NCBI GenBank assembly: GCA_022825665.1
Contig: JAJDWI010000074.1
Coordinates: 1 to 39,222, forward strand
Direction of reading: 5' to 3'
Length of the DNA: 39,222 bases
DNA from: Candidatus Poribacteria bacterium
Lineage (GTDB): Bacteria; Poribacteria; WGA-4E; WGA-3G
Below are positions 26,320 to 35,204 of this stretch, piece after piece (position 1 is the first letter of the stretch; every line of letters begins with the position of its first letter). Under the pieces are notes generated by a model, which saw nothing but the letters and a program-made list of their open reading frames with translations, did no database searches and had not been told where the DNA came from. Position numbers and translations under genes: made by a program.

Positions 26320-26392
26320 TGCCGAGAGGCAGAATCGAACTGCCGACACATAGATTTTCAGTCTACTGCTCTACCGACTGAGCTATCTCGGC
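26320..26392 (-). tRNA. tRNA-Phe (anticodon GAA)
   Basis: Read on the minus strand: acceptor GCCGAGA/TCTCGGC with discriminator A, D-arm AGCTCAGTCGGTAGAGC, anticodon stem GTAGA/TCTAT with loop CTGAAAA (anticodon GAA), and T-arm GGCAG-TTCGATT-CTGCC. Length is 73 nt. CCA is not encoded. It is 54 nt downstream of the TAXI-protein stop and upstream of tRNA-Thr. Confidence 0.95.
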
Positions 26393-26446
26393 TACAGATA
26401 TTAATGATAACATTAATTAAATGGAATGTCAAATTTCATGACAAAT

Positions 26447-27460
26447 TTATTCCTTCCAAATACCGATTTCTTTATAGAAACGGATCGCACCGAGATGAAA
26501 TGGTGTACCCACATCTCTGACAGCATTTGTCTCATTGATAGCTTTCCCTGCTGGATGTGCAGTTACAACTTCAGCACGATGTATATATACAGTCTTCGTA
26601 AAATTATAAACCATGTCTTCGTCAGCACTTTCAGCGGTGATCAGTTGCATTGACCCGACATTTATAGTCTCAAAAGGTTCAGTCAGCACTTTACTATAGG
26701 CATCTGCAGGAATAGTTATGGGAGTAAAAAATGGATAGTCTTCAATTAGTGATTTTCTTGCTGAATCATCAAACGGGATAAAAACAATGTCTTGGTTTGA
26801 ACTTGCACGTGTTACAGCAGGTGTCGGTATTGCACCTCCCATAAAAGCAGCATCTGCTGAACCGTCTGCTAAATAATCTACAGCAGAATTATAGGTTGCA
26901 TTGAGTGGTTTAAAATCATCATACGTCACACCGTGTGCTGCCAAAATTGGACTCAGAAAATATTCAAAACCCGCCCCTGCAGGTCCCACGACAACACGTT
27001 TCCCCTTTAAATCAGCAAGTGAAGTGATGCCAGAGGATTTTGTGGTTACAAACAACCCTACATTAGGAGCAAGAGTCATAACTGAACGAATTGAGTGTAT
27101 AGTATTCCACGCACCTTCTCCACGAAAAGCGAAATATGAAATTGCAGCATTCGCAAGTCCAAATTCTATAGAACTATCCTTACTCACAAGTAGACGGATG
27201 TTTTCCTGTGTGCCTTTAGTGCCTTCAGCGGTCACCTCCCATTTTTCCTCTGTCATATTCTTACTGACAACATTCGCAATTGCAGAACCAACCGGATGAA
27301 AAGCACCACCTATCGGGGCAGTTCCTATACTGATAAATTGACGTTCTTGTGGTTTTTCCTCTTTAGAATCATTCTGTTTTGTTGCATTATCACATCCCAT
27401 CCAGAAAACCAACATAACGATAAGATAGATAACAGGTGTATAGACTTTTACATATTTCAT
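26447..27460 (-). CDS. TAXI-family TRAP transporter solute-binding protein
   Basis: 337 aa. The signal peptide ends at FWMGC with Cys23, followed by a charged linker (DNATKQNDSKEEKPQERQ), as in lipoproteins, although the lipobox is not strict. The mature part begins FISIGTAPIGGAFHPVGSAIANVV, the hallmark N-terminal lobe of TAXI proteins, and later shows LADLKGKRVVVGPAGAG and ADGSADAAFMGGA. Such proteins capture small organic acids or similar ligands for a TRAP permease. No DctM/DctQ or fused 4TM-12TM permease gene is in the window, so it is an orphan here. AGGAG lies about 8 nt before ATG 27460. Confidence 0.88.
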   Translation of the reverse strand: MKYVKVYTPVIYLIVMLVFWMGCDNATKQNDSKEEKPQERQFISIGTAPIGGAFHPVGSAIANVVSKNMTEEKWEVTAEGTKGTQENIRLLVSKDSSIEFGLANAAISYFAFRGEGAWNTIHSIRSVMTLAPNVGLFVTTKSSGITSLADLKGKRVVVGPAGAGFEYFLSPILAAHGVTYDDFKPLNATYNSAVDYLADGSADAAFMGGAIPTPAVTRASSNQDIVFIPFDDSARKSLIEDYPFFTPITIPADAYSKVLTEPFETINVGSMQLITAESADEDMVYNFTKTVYIHRAEVVTAHPAGKAINETNAVRDVGTPFHLGAIRFYKEIGIWKE

Positions 27461-27462
27461 TA

Positions 27463-27902
27463 ATTACTCCTAATTAGTTGTTCCATGAAGTTTATACCAT
27501 TTCTAAATAATAACTTCTCATTAACAAAAAACGCGTTCGTAGTCGCGCAATTATGAAGATTAAAAAATAAATTGGGTAATTCGGACCCAAACCCGGTAGG
27601 TGCGGTTTCCTACCTAACCAATGCAGAATGCCAAACGCGCATTCTGCCATTAGCGTCAATTTAAGGAGAAACGCGTTTGTAGTCGCGCAATTCATTGCGC
27701 CTCGGACATTCGTAGGGGCGAGGTCCCCTCGCCCGCATGCCCACATACAATCCTAAAGCCCCAGAGGGCGAAATGTGTATAAATTCCAACTTGTTTGAAT
27801 TTTAGACATTCTCACAACATACTATTCGAGTAGTTTCAAAACTGTCCAAACTATAGTACTGTTCAATCACATAGTTTTATTCGTAATAAACTGTTTTCTC
27901 CA
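27463..27902. repeat. Gene-free gap with truncated MITE and half cassette
   Basis: 27495-27552 matches the left half of the 124-bp MITE (TACCATTTCTAA through GTAGTCGCGCAATT), with TTA before it, then diverges. At about 27592-27660 come a GGTAGG/CCTACC hairpin segment and GCAGAATGC/GCATTCTGC inverted pair. From about 27635 the left half of the composite cassette follows: TAGCGTCAATTTAAGGAG, core GTAGTCGCGCAATTCATTGCG and hairpin GGGCGAGG-TCC-CCTCGCCC (27716-27734). The cassette then stops without its right half. Nothing is recognised at 27750-27902. Confidence 0.65.
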
Positions 27903-29195
27903 TTAGGCAGATTGTGTGAGTGGTACTTCTGGAGGAAAGTAACAAGTTTTTGACATGTCTGGAAAAATGTGTGTAACATCACGTCTATAAACATCCCCGC
28001 TTAAAATGTCAACGATTCCACCAAGATGTTCAGGATATTCAGATAGAAACCGCGCGAAACTGAATTCTTTTGTATAGAATGCATATACTAATTTACGAAA
28101 TGCTTCCATTCCCTTAACAAACCTATCTCCAAATCTACCCAAACTGGTTTGGGAAAAGTCATTATCTTTGAATGCTTCAACAACCGCATCGGCAGCCATT
28201 TCACCAGATTTGAGTGCTAAAAACAGACCAGTTGAATAGACTGGATCCAAAAAACCGAATGCATCACCAATCAATACCCAATTATCACCAGCGATCCGAC
28301 TCGCACGATACGAAAAATCCTTCGTAGTCTGAATTGGAAAAAGTTGTTTTGCCCCTTCAAGACGTAATTTCAAAGGTTGACATTTTTCCAATTCTTCTTC
28401 AAAGATCTTCTGTGCATTGAGTTTACCATCTTGATCTCTCCGGTTTTGGAGTAGGTAGTCCAATTCCCCAACAACACCTACACTTGTCCTGTTATAAGGG
28501 AGGGGAATTGACCAAAACCAAGAGTCTTTTTTTTCAGTATGCAAAATTAGGGTTGCACCTTCGTCAAGTCCCTCATCACGATGTCCACCTTCATAATGCG
28601 TAAACAACGATGCCTTTTTCAGATTAGGTTCTATGGTATTTAATTTCAACTGTCTTCCGATAAGAGAACTCTGTCCAGTTGAATCTACAATAACAGTACT
28701 GTGTATCGTTTCAATGTTTTGCTTAGATTTCTCATCTCCCATCTTACCATTTTGTACAACAACCCCAACTGCCTTATCACCTTCAAATAGTACTTTTCGG
28801 ACACTAACACCACGTTGTACTTCAACACCTTTCTCTTCAGCGTTGTCCAATAACATCTGATCAAACTCACTACGCAAAACCTGCCAAGTGACTGCACTCT
28901 CATGTGGATTAGTTTCAAAGAAGTAAAACGGATTAGTAGCTTTCCCCGTGCGTGTAAAAAATTGCACGCTGTACTTTTGAGGAAAATGACTCGCTCTTAA
29001 CTTATCAAGCATTCCTAACCGTTTAAAAGTCCAATAAGTTGCTGGGATAAGCGACTCACCGATTTTGAAGGTCGGTTCTGCATCTCGTTCCAAAAGCAAG
29101 ACCCTATACCCCTGTTGAGCAATAAGGGTTGCTGCTGTGCTACCAGCAGGACCTCCTCCAATGACTATGGTGTCGTAATTTTGATTTGTAATCAT
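27903..29195 (-). CDS. FAD oxidoreductase, flavin-dependent halogenase-like
   Basis: 430 aa. The Rossmann motif GGGPAG (13-18), with a Glu-Arg at 36-37 for FAD ribose, is followed by IGESLIP (45-51). Two features point to the flavin-dependent halogenase group rather than plain geranylgeranyl reductases: W-x-W-x-I-P at 226-231 (WFWSIP) and F-x-x-P-x-x-S-x-G at 315-323 (FLDPVYSTG). A Lys at 74 (FPQKYSVQFF) falls in the region of the catalytic Lys. Halogenases use FADH2, O2 and halide; a non-halogenating hydroxylase or reductase remains possible. It lies 130 nt downstream of the PaaK-like gene on the same strand. Confidence 0.75.
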   Translation of the reverse strand: MITNQNYDTIVIGGGPAGSTAATLIAQQGYRVLLLERDAEPTFKIGESLIPATYWTFKRLGMLDKLRASHFPQKYSVQFFTRTGKATNPFYFFETNPHESAVTWQVLRSEFDQMLLDNAEEKGVEVQRGVSVRKVLFEGDKAVGVVVQNGKMGDEKSKQNIETIHSTVIVDSTGQSSLIGRQLKLNTIEPNLKKASLFTHYEGGHRDEGLDEGATLILHTEKKDSWFWSIPLPYNRTSVGVVGELDYLLQNRRDQDGKLNAQKIFEEELEKCQPLKLRLEGAKQLFPIQTTKDFSYRASRIAGDNWVLIGDAFGFLDPVYSTGLFLALKSGEMAADAVVEAFKDNDFSQTSLGRFGDRFVKGMEAFRKLVYAFYTKEFSFARFLSEYPEHLGGIVDILSGDVYRRDVTHIFPDMSKTCYFPPEVPLTQSA

Positions 29196-29325
29196 GTATT
29201 CGTAATACTATGCAGAACGGTCTTTAAAAGTCTTTTCTTTTACTTAATTGTAGGCAATTTATTGAATTCATATACAAGATAATTATATCTATTGATATAT
29301 AAGGTTTCAAGAAAAACACAACTCA

Positions 29326-30576
29326 TTACAAATTACGCTCATCAGTGAAACGTCTTGATTTAAGTTCGAATCTTGGTAAAGATCCAAGTCGTACAACCTT
29401 AACAATAGTGCGTAAACCCAAAGTATCTCTAAGAGCAGAGGTGACAGCAGTAGCAGTATCATTCGGATTAGAGTTTGTCGTTTCAATCTGAATCTCAAGT
29501 TCATCAAGTGTTTCTGTGCGGTATACACGAACAGCGAATTCCTTCACATCTGGAAACTTAAGGATAATATTTTCAATCGTAGCAGGATACACATTCAACC
29601 CACGAATGATAATCGCATCATCAATTCGACCTATGACTCCACCATCAAGGATATGGTGTTTACTTCCACATTCACATTGTGTAGATTTGAGTTTGACATA
29701 ATCTCCTGTGCGATAACGTATCACTGGCATACCGATCCGACCTAAATTAGTTATGACTAATTCTCCTTCGTCCGATAGTTGACCAGTATCTGTGTCAATA
29801 ACTTCACAGATAAACTCATCCTCGTTGAGATGGACTCCAGCTTGTGGTCTACACATTACACCCCATGCACCAACTTCAGTTGCACCTGCATGGTCATAAG
29901 CACGTGCACCCCAACGATCTTCAATACGTTGCTTTGTTGCTGGTAAACTTGCCCCAGGTTCTCCAGCATGGACAGTTACCTTAACTTTAGACTCTTTACT
30001 TAAGTCGATACCGTTCTGTTCAGCGACTTCTGCAAGCCGTAATGCGTATGTAGGGGTACAGACTACAACCGTAACATCATTACTAATAATTGCGCGTATC
30101 CGCTGTTCCGATGTCAATCCACCATTAGCAATAGAGAGTGCACCGAGTTGTTGTGCTCCATGATATGCACTCCAAAATCCGATGAATGGTCCGAAGGAAA
30201 ACGCGATTAATAGTCTATCTGCAGAGGTCACACCTGCACACGCATAAATATCTCTCCAGCACTTACCCCACCAATCCCAAGATTCTCTTGTGTCCAGCCA
30301 ACGTAGTGGGGAACCAGTCGTACCAGATGTCTGATGTATGCAGGTGTATTGATCTAATGGGAAAGTTAGATTTGTCCCGTATGGTGGTTGAGATACTTGA
30401 TCGGCACTGAGTTCGTCTTTTGTTGTAAATGGCAGTTGCTGATAATCTGATAAAGTCCGAATATCGTTTGGTTTTGTTATCCCAACTTCAGAGAGTTTTT
30501 GCTGATAGAATTCGTTTGTCTCTAATATAGGTGCAAGCATTTCACGGAGACGGTTTAATTGAGTATTAGTTACCAT
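29326..30576 (-). CDS. PaaK-like adenylate-forming enzyme
   Basis: 416 aa, similar in size to phenylacetate-CoA ligases, which adenylate an aryl acid and pass it to CoA or a carrier. The ATP-binding P-loop TSGTTGSP is at 83-90. Further motifs are YDHAGATEVGAWG (around 235), YRTGDYVKL (around 295), GRIDDAIIIRGLNVYPATIE (around 315-335) and a C-terminal LPRFELKSRRF with a likely catalytic Lys. A CECG pair near 303 may bind a metal, as in some relatives. It starts 3 nt after the radical SAM stop, so the two are coupled. The substrate is not deducible; no paaA-E or ring-degradation genes are nearby. Confidence 0.82.
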   Translation of the reverse strand: MVTNTQLNRLREMLAPILETNEFYQQKLSEVGITKPNDIRTLSDYQQLPFTTKDELSADQVSQPPYGTNLTFPLDQYTCIHQTSGTTGSPLRWLDTRESWDWWGKCWRDIYACAGVTSADRLLIAFSFGPFIGFWSAYHGAQQLGALSIANGGLTSEQRIRAIISNDVTVVVCTPTYALRLAEVAEQNGIDLSKESKVKVTVHAGEPGASLPATKQRIEDRWGARAYDHAGATEVGAWGVMCRPQAGVHLNEDEFICEVIDTDTGQLSDEGELVITNLGRIGMPVIRYRTGDYVKLKSTQCECGSKHHILDGGVIGRIDDAIIIRGLNVYPATIENIILKFPDVKEFAVRVYRTETLDELEIQIETTNSNPNDTATAVTSALRDTLGLRTIVKVVRLGSLPRFELKSRRFTDERNL

Positions 30577-30579
30577 GAA

Positions 30580-31920
30580 TTACGTATACCGTGTATTCTG
30601 ATATTCTGGCGCATAAAATGCGGGAAGTAGACTATCAACTTGAAGCAATCCACGTTGAGTTAAAACAATCTCATCTGATGCAGCATTTACACGTAACATG
30701 CCATCATTCTGTAGTTTTTCATAAGCATCTGCATATAGCGAAAGGATATCTGCTTCAAACTTTTCTTTGAAATATGACGGTTTGATTACTCCCAGTTTGA
30801 GTTGTAATATCATCTCTCGCGTCAACCGTTCTGCTTCTGTTGGTTTCAATGCACGATAGATTGGTAATTTATCATCTTCAAGATTTCCGAGATAGTCTCC
30901 CCATGACGGTGCGTTTTGAAAGTGTATGCCACTGAGATGTGAAAATGATGCCACACCAGTACCAATCATATCACTCCCTTGCCAAACTGCATCACGATAT
31001 ACAAATTGACACGGTTTATCATTTTTCAGCACTGTGTATGCACTCGATATTTCATAACCAACTTTCTCGAATTGCTCAAAAGCATATTGATGCCATTCTC
31101 GTTTCAGTTTCCAATCCGCAACAGGTAATGAATCTCCACCAAGAATATCTTTGGAATACACGGTATTAAATGGGAGTTCAAGTTGATATACTGTTATACT
31201 GTCTGGATCAAGCTCTATTGTTTTTTCGACTGTCTCTCTCCAACTTTCCCATGTCTCACCTATCATACCTGAGATAAGGTCAATGTTAACTTGATCAAAT
31301 GCCAACTCCTGTATCCAAGGTGCAATGCGATATACCTCTTTTGAAAGGTGTGCTCTGCCGTTTTCAGCAAGTATTTCATCATTCAGGTTCTCTACACCCA
31401 AACTCAATCTGGTTACACCAATTTCTTTTATTGCTATCAATTTTTTTTGTGTTAACGTCCCAGGTTCACATTCAAATGCCACCTCTTCCGCAGCATCCCA
31501 AGACATCACACTTTTTACTCTGTCAACCAATGTCGTTAGGTGCTTAACACTAATATAAGAAGGTGTACCGCCACCGAAATAGACAAACCTTAAAGGTCTA
31601 CCAGCAATTGCTGGTTGTTTGCTGTAAAGTTCTACCTCTTTTGCCAGTGCGTTCAGGTAAGTGTCAATTTCTGTGCTATTCTTATCGGTATAGACGCGAA
31701 AATAGCAGAACTTGCACCGCTTACGACAGAATGGGATGTGTAGATATAGTCCAAGCGTGGCGTCTGGACGTGATTGTTCACCCAGTGCGCGATGCACATC
31801 TGGAACAGCTGCGTCATTCCAAGTTGAATATGGTGGATAGTTGGAAACAAAGACACTCCCAACCGTCGTCTGTTTTGAATCTATTCCTGCTGTTGCAGGT
31901 TCTGGCTTTGTTTTGGACAC
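30580..31920 (-). CDS. HemW/HemN-like radical SAM enzyme
   Basis: 446 aa. The cluster-binding motif CRKRCKFC (Cys65, Cys69, Cys72, spacing CxxxCxxC) sits in LHIPFC...YF, followed by the SAM motif FGGGTPS (about 115), FECEPGTL and LSLGVENLNDEIL (about 175), and a HemN C-terminal-like domain (about 360-440, AERLTREMILQLKLGVI, LTQRGLLQVDSLLPAFYA). It has a 55-residue N-terminal extension absent from ordinary HemW. HemW-like proteins include haem chaperones, HutW-type haem-degrading enzymes and methyltransferases. The tight link to a PaaK-like gene suggests a dedicated modification pathway rather than housekeeping haem work. Confidence 0.82.
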   Translation of the reverse strand: MSKTKPEPATAGIDSKQTTVGSVFVSNYPPYSTWNDAAVPDVHRALGEQSRPDATLGLYLHIPFCRKRCKFCYFRVYTDKNSTEIDTYLNALAKEVELYSKQPAIAGRPLRFVYFGGGTPSYISVKHLTTLVDRVKSVMSWDAAEEVAFECEPGTLTQKKLIAIKEIGVTRLSLGVENLNDEILAENGRAHLSKEVYRIAPWIQELAFDQVNIDLISGMIGETWESWRETVEKTIELDPDSITVYQLELPFNTVYSKDILGGDSLPVADWKLKREWHQYAFEQFEKVGYEISSAYTVLKNDKPCQFVYRDAVWQGSDMIGTGVASFSHLSGIHFQNAPSWGDYLGNLEDDKLPIYRALKPTEAERLTREMILQLKLGVIKPSYFKEKFEADILSLYADAYEKLQNDGMLRVNAASDEIVLTQRGLLQVDSLLPAFYAPEYQNTRYT

Positions 31921-31994
31921 TTTTTGTTTCCTTTTTTATAAAACTTTCAAGTTAGTGGAATCTCGTAGTATTAGACAAAATATAATATCAGAAT

Positions 31995-32390
31995 CTACCA
32001 TCTTGCCAATTGTAAAGCCTCAACTTCATTGAAATGTGCATCCCGTGTAACAAGGATTAATTCACGCTGCATTGCAATTGCAGCAATCCAGATATCGTTA
32101 TCTGGTATTAGATGTCCATTTTGTCTTAATTGATTTTTTATTATACCGTACCATCGTGCCGTTTCCAAATTGCAGGATATGCACGGAATCCGTTCTGTAA
32201 GTCTGTTAATTCTCTGAATATTTTCTATGGGTCTATCAGAATTCCGCGCACCATAATAAAGTTCACCAATCACCGGAGATGCTAAGAAAACTTTCCCCGT
32301 ATTCTGTCTTTCTTTTTCAATGTTCACTTCATTGGCAAACATTGCAATGACAATGTTTGTGTCTAACAAGTATTTACCATTCTGAAGCAT
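31995..32390 (-). CDS. vapC: VapC-type PIN-domain toxin
   Basis: 131 aa from ATG 32390. The frame is open from a TTG at 32414, but the PIN domain begins right after this ATG. The PIN RNase catalytic acids are present: Asp10 (LLDTN), Glu43 (GELYYG), Asp97/Asp99 (PDNDIWIAA) and Asp117 (TRDAHF). Such toxins cleave RNA, often initiator tRNA or rRNA. The gene overlaps the 3' end of the antitoxin by 17 nt, the standard translational coupling of these pairs. Confidence 0.88.
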   Translation of the reverse strand: MLQNGKYLLDTNIVIAMFANEVNIEKERQNTGKVFLASPVIGELYYGARNSDRPIENIQRINRLTERIPCISCNLETARWYGIIKNQLRQNGHLIPDNDIWIAAIAMQRELILVTRDAHFNEVEALQLARW

Positions 32391-32604
32391 AGACTTGTTC
32401 ACACCCCTCTTCAATCGCTTTTTTCATTTGATCAAGTTCTTCTGATGGAATTGAACCTGAGAATTTAAGAAACTCGTGAATAGAAGCCCCTTCTTGCATT
32501 TCATCTGAAAGTTCTAAGGTGAAATCTAAAACTTGTTTCTGAAGAATGGGGGTTAGCATTTCTAAACATTCCACAATTTGTTGTATAGTTGCTGAATTAT
32601 GCAT
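32374..32604 (-). CDS. Antitoxin partner of PIN toxin
   Basis: 76 aa starting at ATG 32604, which has AAGGAG about 10 nt upstream; longer in-frame starts up to 32700 lack such a site and overlap the propeller gene. It is acidic and helical, with an N-terminal IQQIVECLEMLTPILQKQVLDF segment and the C-terminus FSGSIPSEELDQMKKAIEEGCEQV. That ending resembles small antitoxins found before VapC toxins in cyanobacteria and similar bacteria. No clear AbrB or ribbon-helix-helix motif is visible, so its DNA-binding mode is unclear. Confidence 0.75.
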   Translation of the reverse strand: MHNSATIQQIVECLEMLTPILQKQVLDFTLELSDEMQEGASIHEFLKFSGSIPSEELDQMKKAIEEGCEQVYASEW

Positions 32605-32681
32605 AGTCTTGTACTCCTTTGTATATTCTGTTAGATTGTATAGATATAAATTACAATCGTACTTCAAGATTAAGTTGTCTT

Positions 32682-33854
32682 TTATTTTTTCCCAAAGCAA
32701 TAGAGGACTCCATCCTCTGTTCCAATGTATATTTTACCATCTGAAACACTGGGAGATGCTACGATTGATGACCCCGTTGCAAATTCCCACACAGGTTTGC
32801 CAGTGTTTATATCAAGTGCTAAAAATAGCCCGCGTGTTGTTCCAAAAAACACACGGTTTCCAACGACTACTGCCGATGATTCTATTCGAGATTTTGCTGT
32901 ATAAGTCCACAACGGTTCACCTTTATCTGGTGAGAGTGCATGGACCAACTTATCACGTCCACCAATTATGATCCATCCTTTCGTGAGGGCTGCAGACGCA
33001 AAAAATGGAAACTGACGTTCAGGATGTTGATAACGCCAAGAAATATCACCTGTATCTAATGCTACACTCAATATTTCTGAGCCATAAGTTCCACAGAATA
33101 TATGGTTATGTAATATCGCTGGACTCGCACCTACATAAGCACCTAAGTTGACCTGTTTGGATTGTGTGCCATCATCTATATTTATAACACGTAGATAACT
33201 ATCACATCCAGTAACAATAGCAAAGTTGACGGTTTCATCTGAATCATTTATAGTATGAGTCCAAACACCTGGTGTAGCGTGTACGTATCCCTCTGTTTCA
33301 TATTTCCATGCAAGGTCACCACTTTTTATTTTTAGACAGTAGAGAAATCCATCATACGAACCGAATAAAACATACTCACCAGCAAAATTTGCTGAGGAAA
33401 TGATTTCACCTTCTGTTGTATACTGCCATTTCTTTTTTCGTGTTGCAATATCTACAGCATGAAAGGTGCCATCCGCATCCCCAAAATAGATAACACCATC
33501 TTTTACAGATGGAGAAGATTTGATTACGCTTTCTGTCTGATACTTCCAAGTGTTTTTACCTGTGTTCACATCAATCGCATATAAGTTTCCATCAGAAACA
33601 CCGAGATAAACTGTACCATCAACAACTGCTACAGTTGACTCAATCATATCTCCCGCTTGAAATGTCCACAGTAAATCAAGTTTGTCAGGTAATGTGGAAT
33701 CTGAAACACCAGTCAGTTGGGGATTTCCACGGAAACTCTTCCAATCTGCATAGGCAATATATGATACAGAAATCAGGAACTTAATTGATATAATTAATCC
33801 AATACACAAAAAGAGAATATTCTTGATTAACGTTCTATTAGAATATTTGTTCAT
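32682..33854 (-). CDS. Exported PQQ-like beta-propeller protein
   Basis: 390 aa with an N-terminal signal or anchor segment (about 12-36, ending AYADW), then about seven propeller blades of the PQQ/BamB type. Each carries a GxLYAID or similar strand and a W near the end: GNLYAIDVNTGKNTWKYQ, GTFHAVDIATRKKKWQY, GFLYCLKIKSGDLAWKYE, LFLALDINTGKPVWEFATG and a terminal GVLYCFGKK. The start ATG 33854 has GAGG about 6 nt upstream and lies inside the 3' end of the alcohol dehydrogenase gene (17-nt overlap). It may be a BamB-like scaffold or bind a ligand; dehydrogenase catalytic residues are not apparent. Confidence 0.85.
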   Translation of the reverse strand: MNKYSNRTLIKNILFLCIGLIISIKFLISVSYIAYADWKSFRGNPQLTGVSDSTLPDKLDLLWTFQAGDMIESTVAVVDGTVYLGVSDGNLYAIDVNTGKNTWKYQTESVIKSSPSVKDGVIYFGDADGTFHAVDIATRKKKWQYTTEGEIISSANFAGEYVLFGSYDGFLYCLKIKSGDLAWKYETEGYVHATPGVWTHTINDSDETVNFAIVTGCDSYLRVINIDDGTQSKQVNLGAYVGASPAILHNHIFCGTYGSEILSVALDTGDISWRYQHPERQFPFFASAALTKGWIIIGGRDKLVHALSPDKGEPLWTYTAKSRIESSAVVVGNRVFFGTTRGLFLALDINTGKPVWEFATGSSIVASPSVSDGKIYIGTEDGVLYCFGKK

Positions 33855-34962
33855 ATAACCTCATAAAATCATGTATCTGTAAAGAACGCGGGTTGAACTG
33901 AGCAGTCCACTGTGTAGCTGCTTCTTTTGCCAATATCGCAATATCTGTTGACATGATAGAAACCTCTACAGGACATTTCTGTAGTGTTGTAGGCAAATCA
34001 CCTGCCTTCATTAAAACTTCAATTCTATCGGCTAAGTCTCCATCGGGGTATAAGTCATTATAGCAATTTCCAGATACATTTTTATTAAGTCTGATAACAT
34101 GTGGTAGCATGAGTGCAACTGCAATGCCGTGTGTGATACCGTATCTGGAAGTTAAAGGATTTGCACATGCATGTGCTGCACCTAACATCGAGTTTTCTAT
34201 CGCGAGTCCAGCGAGATATGCACCAAACAACATTTTACCACGTGCATCAATGTTTTTCGTATCAAGTGCCATCTTGTAGTTTGTGTTGAGCAATGTCCAA
34301 GCTTGATGGGAAAACATCTGTGACAATGGGTTACGTCTGGTTGAAACATAACTTTCAATTGCATGAGCAATTGCGTCTAATCCTGTAATCGCTGCCACTG
34401 GTCTCGGTAAGGTCTCAGTTAACGTAGGGTCTAAAATTACAGTGCGAAATTGGGCTTTTTTATCTCCACACGCCATTTTGATGTAAGTATCTTCTTGGGC
34501 AATTAATGCATAAGATTGTGCTTCACTCCCTGTCCCGATTGTAGTAGGAATACCTATGGAAGGAAGCATCGGCTTAGTTGCTTTGTTCGTCCCCCAATAG
34601 TCCTCCATTTTTCCACCGTTCGTCAGTAGAAAATTTGCACCTTTAGCACAATCCATTGCACTGCCACCACCAAGACCGATTATTAGGTCTATCGGAGCAT
34701 TAACTTTAGCGTATTGAACAGCAGCATCTACATGTTTTGTCTTTGGATTCGCCTCAACATTTGTAAAGACGTAACACGGAATCTTTTCACTATTTAGAGA
34801 TGTATAAGCACGATTTAAAATACCCGCTTCTTCAATTCCGGGGTCTGATACAATTAGAATACGACTACCACCGAGGGTGATCGTCGCTTCAGAAAGTTTC
34901 TCTATACTATTTTCACCATAGATAACGCGTTGTGCCAAATCAGTATCAAACGCTTCCATCAT
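33838..34962 (-). CDS. Iron-containing alcohol dehydrogenase
   Basis: 374 aa of the group III Fe-dependent dehydrogenase family, which interconverts alcohols and aldehydes with NAD(P) in the cytoplasm. The nucleotide-binding GGGSAMD is at 98-104, PTTIGTGSE at 139-147, and the four metal ligands are in place: Asp196 and His200 (GLDAIAHAIES), His264 (GAAHACANPL) and His278 (GITHGIAVALMLPHV). The start is MM, and either Met may be used; no strong ribosome site is seen. The substrate is unknown. It overlaps the propeller gene by 17 nt, so the two are probably translated together. Confidence 0.9.
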   Translation of the reverse strand: MMEAFDTDLAQRVIYGENSIEKLSEATITLGGSRILIVSDPGIEEAGILNRAYTSLNSEKIPCYVFTNVEANPKTKHVDAAVQYAKVNAPIDLIIGLGGGSAMDCAKGANFLLTNGGKMEDYWGTNKATKPMLPSIGIPTTIGTGSEAQSYALIAQEDTYIKMACGDKKAQFRTVILDPTLTETLPRPVAAITGLDAIAHAIESYVSTRRNPLSQMFSHQAWTLLNTNYKMALDTKNIDARGKMLFGAYLAGLAIENSMLGAAHACANPLTSRYGITHGIAVALMLPHVIRLNKNVSGNCYNDLYPDGDLADRIEVLMKAGDLPTTLQKCPVEVSIMSTDIAILAKEAATQWTAQFNPRSLQIHDFMRLYEQIF

Positions 34963-35067
34963 AATCCATTTCGCTATTAGATAGCACTCATTGAAAGTAT
35001 TTTTAAATAATTATATCAGATACTTATAGCATTTTCAAGGATACTATCTTGCGTGCAGGATTATTTA
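34963..35067. other. Upstream region of alcohol dehydrogenase gene
   Basis: AT-rich DNA between the dehydrogenase start and the second 124-bp MITE. A promoter for the minus-strand pair should lie here, but no convincing -35/-10 pair is called. Confidence 0.3.
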
Positions 35068-35191
35068 TACCATTTCTAAATAACAACTTCACATTAACAA
35101 AAAACGCGTTTGTAGTCGCGCAATTTATTGCGCCTCTTACATTTGGATTTATTAAAGTCTCAAAATGTGGTTTTATTTATTAGAATTGGTA
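35068..35191. mobile_element. 124-bp MITE, copy 2, TTA target duplication
   Basis: Same length and order as 9696-9819, with ends TACCATTTCTAA and TTAGAATTGGTA. TTA is repeated on both sides (35065-35067 and 35192-35194). Interior differences from copy 1 are scattered single bases. Two full-length copies with different TWA duplications show independent insertions. Confidence 0.75.
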
Positions 35192-35204
35192 TTACACTCT
35201 CATA

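Noticed and set aside
26426-26653. 75-codon plus-strand open frame
   Set aside because: Antisense shadow of the TAXI-protein gene.
27492-27746. 84-codon minus-strand open frame
   Set aside because: It lies wholly within MITE and cassette repeat DNA and has no ribosome site or family motif.
32605-32700. N-terminal extension of the antitoxin
   Set aside because: Tyr/Asn-rich, overlaps the propeller gene end and lacks a ribosome site; ATG 32604 has a good one.
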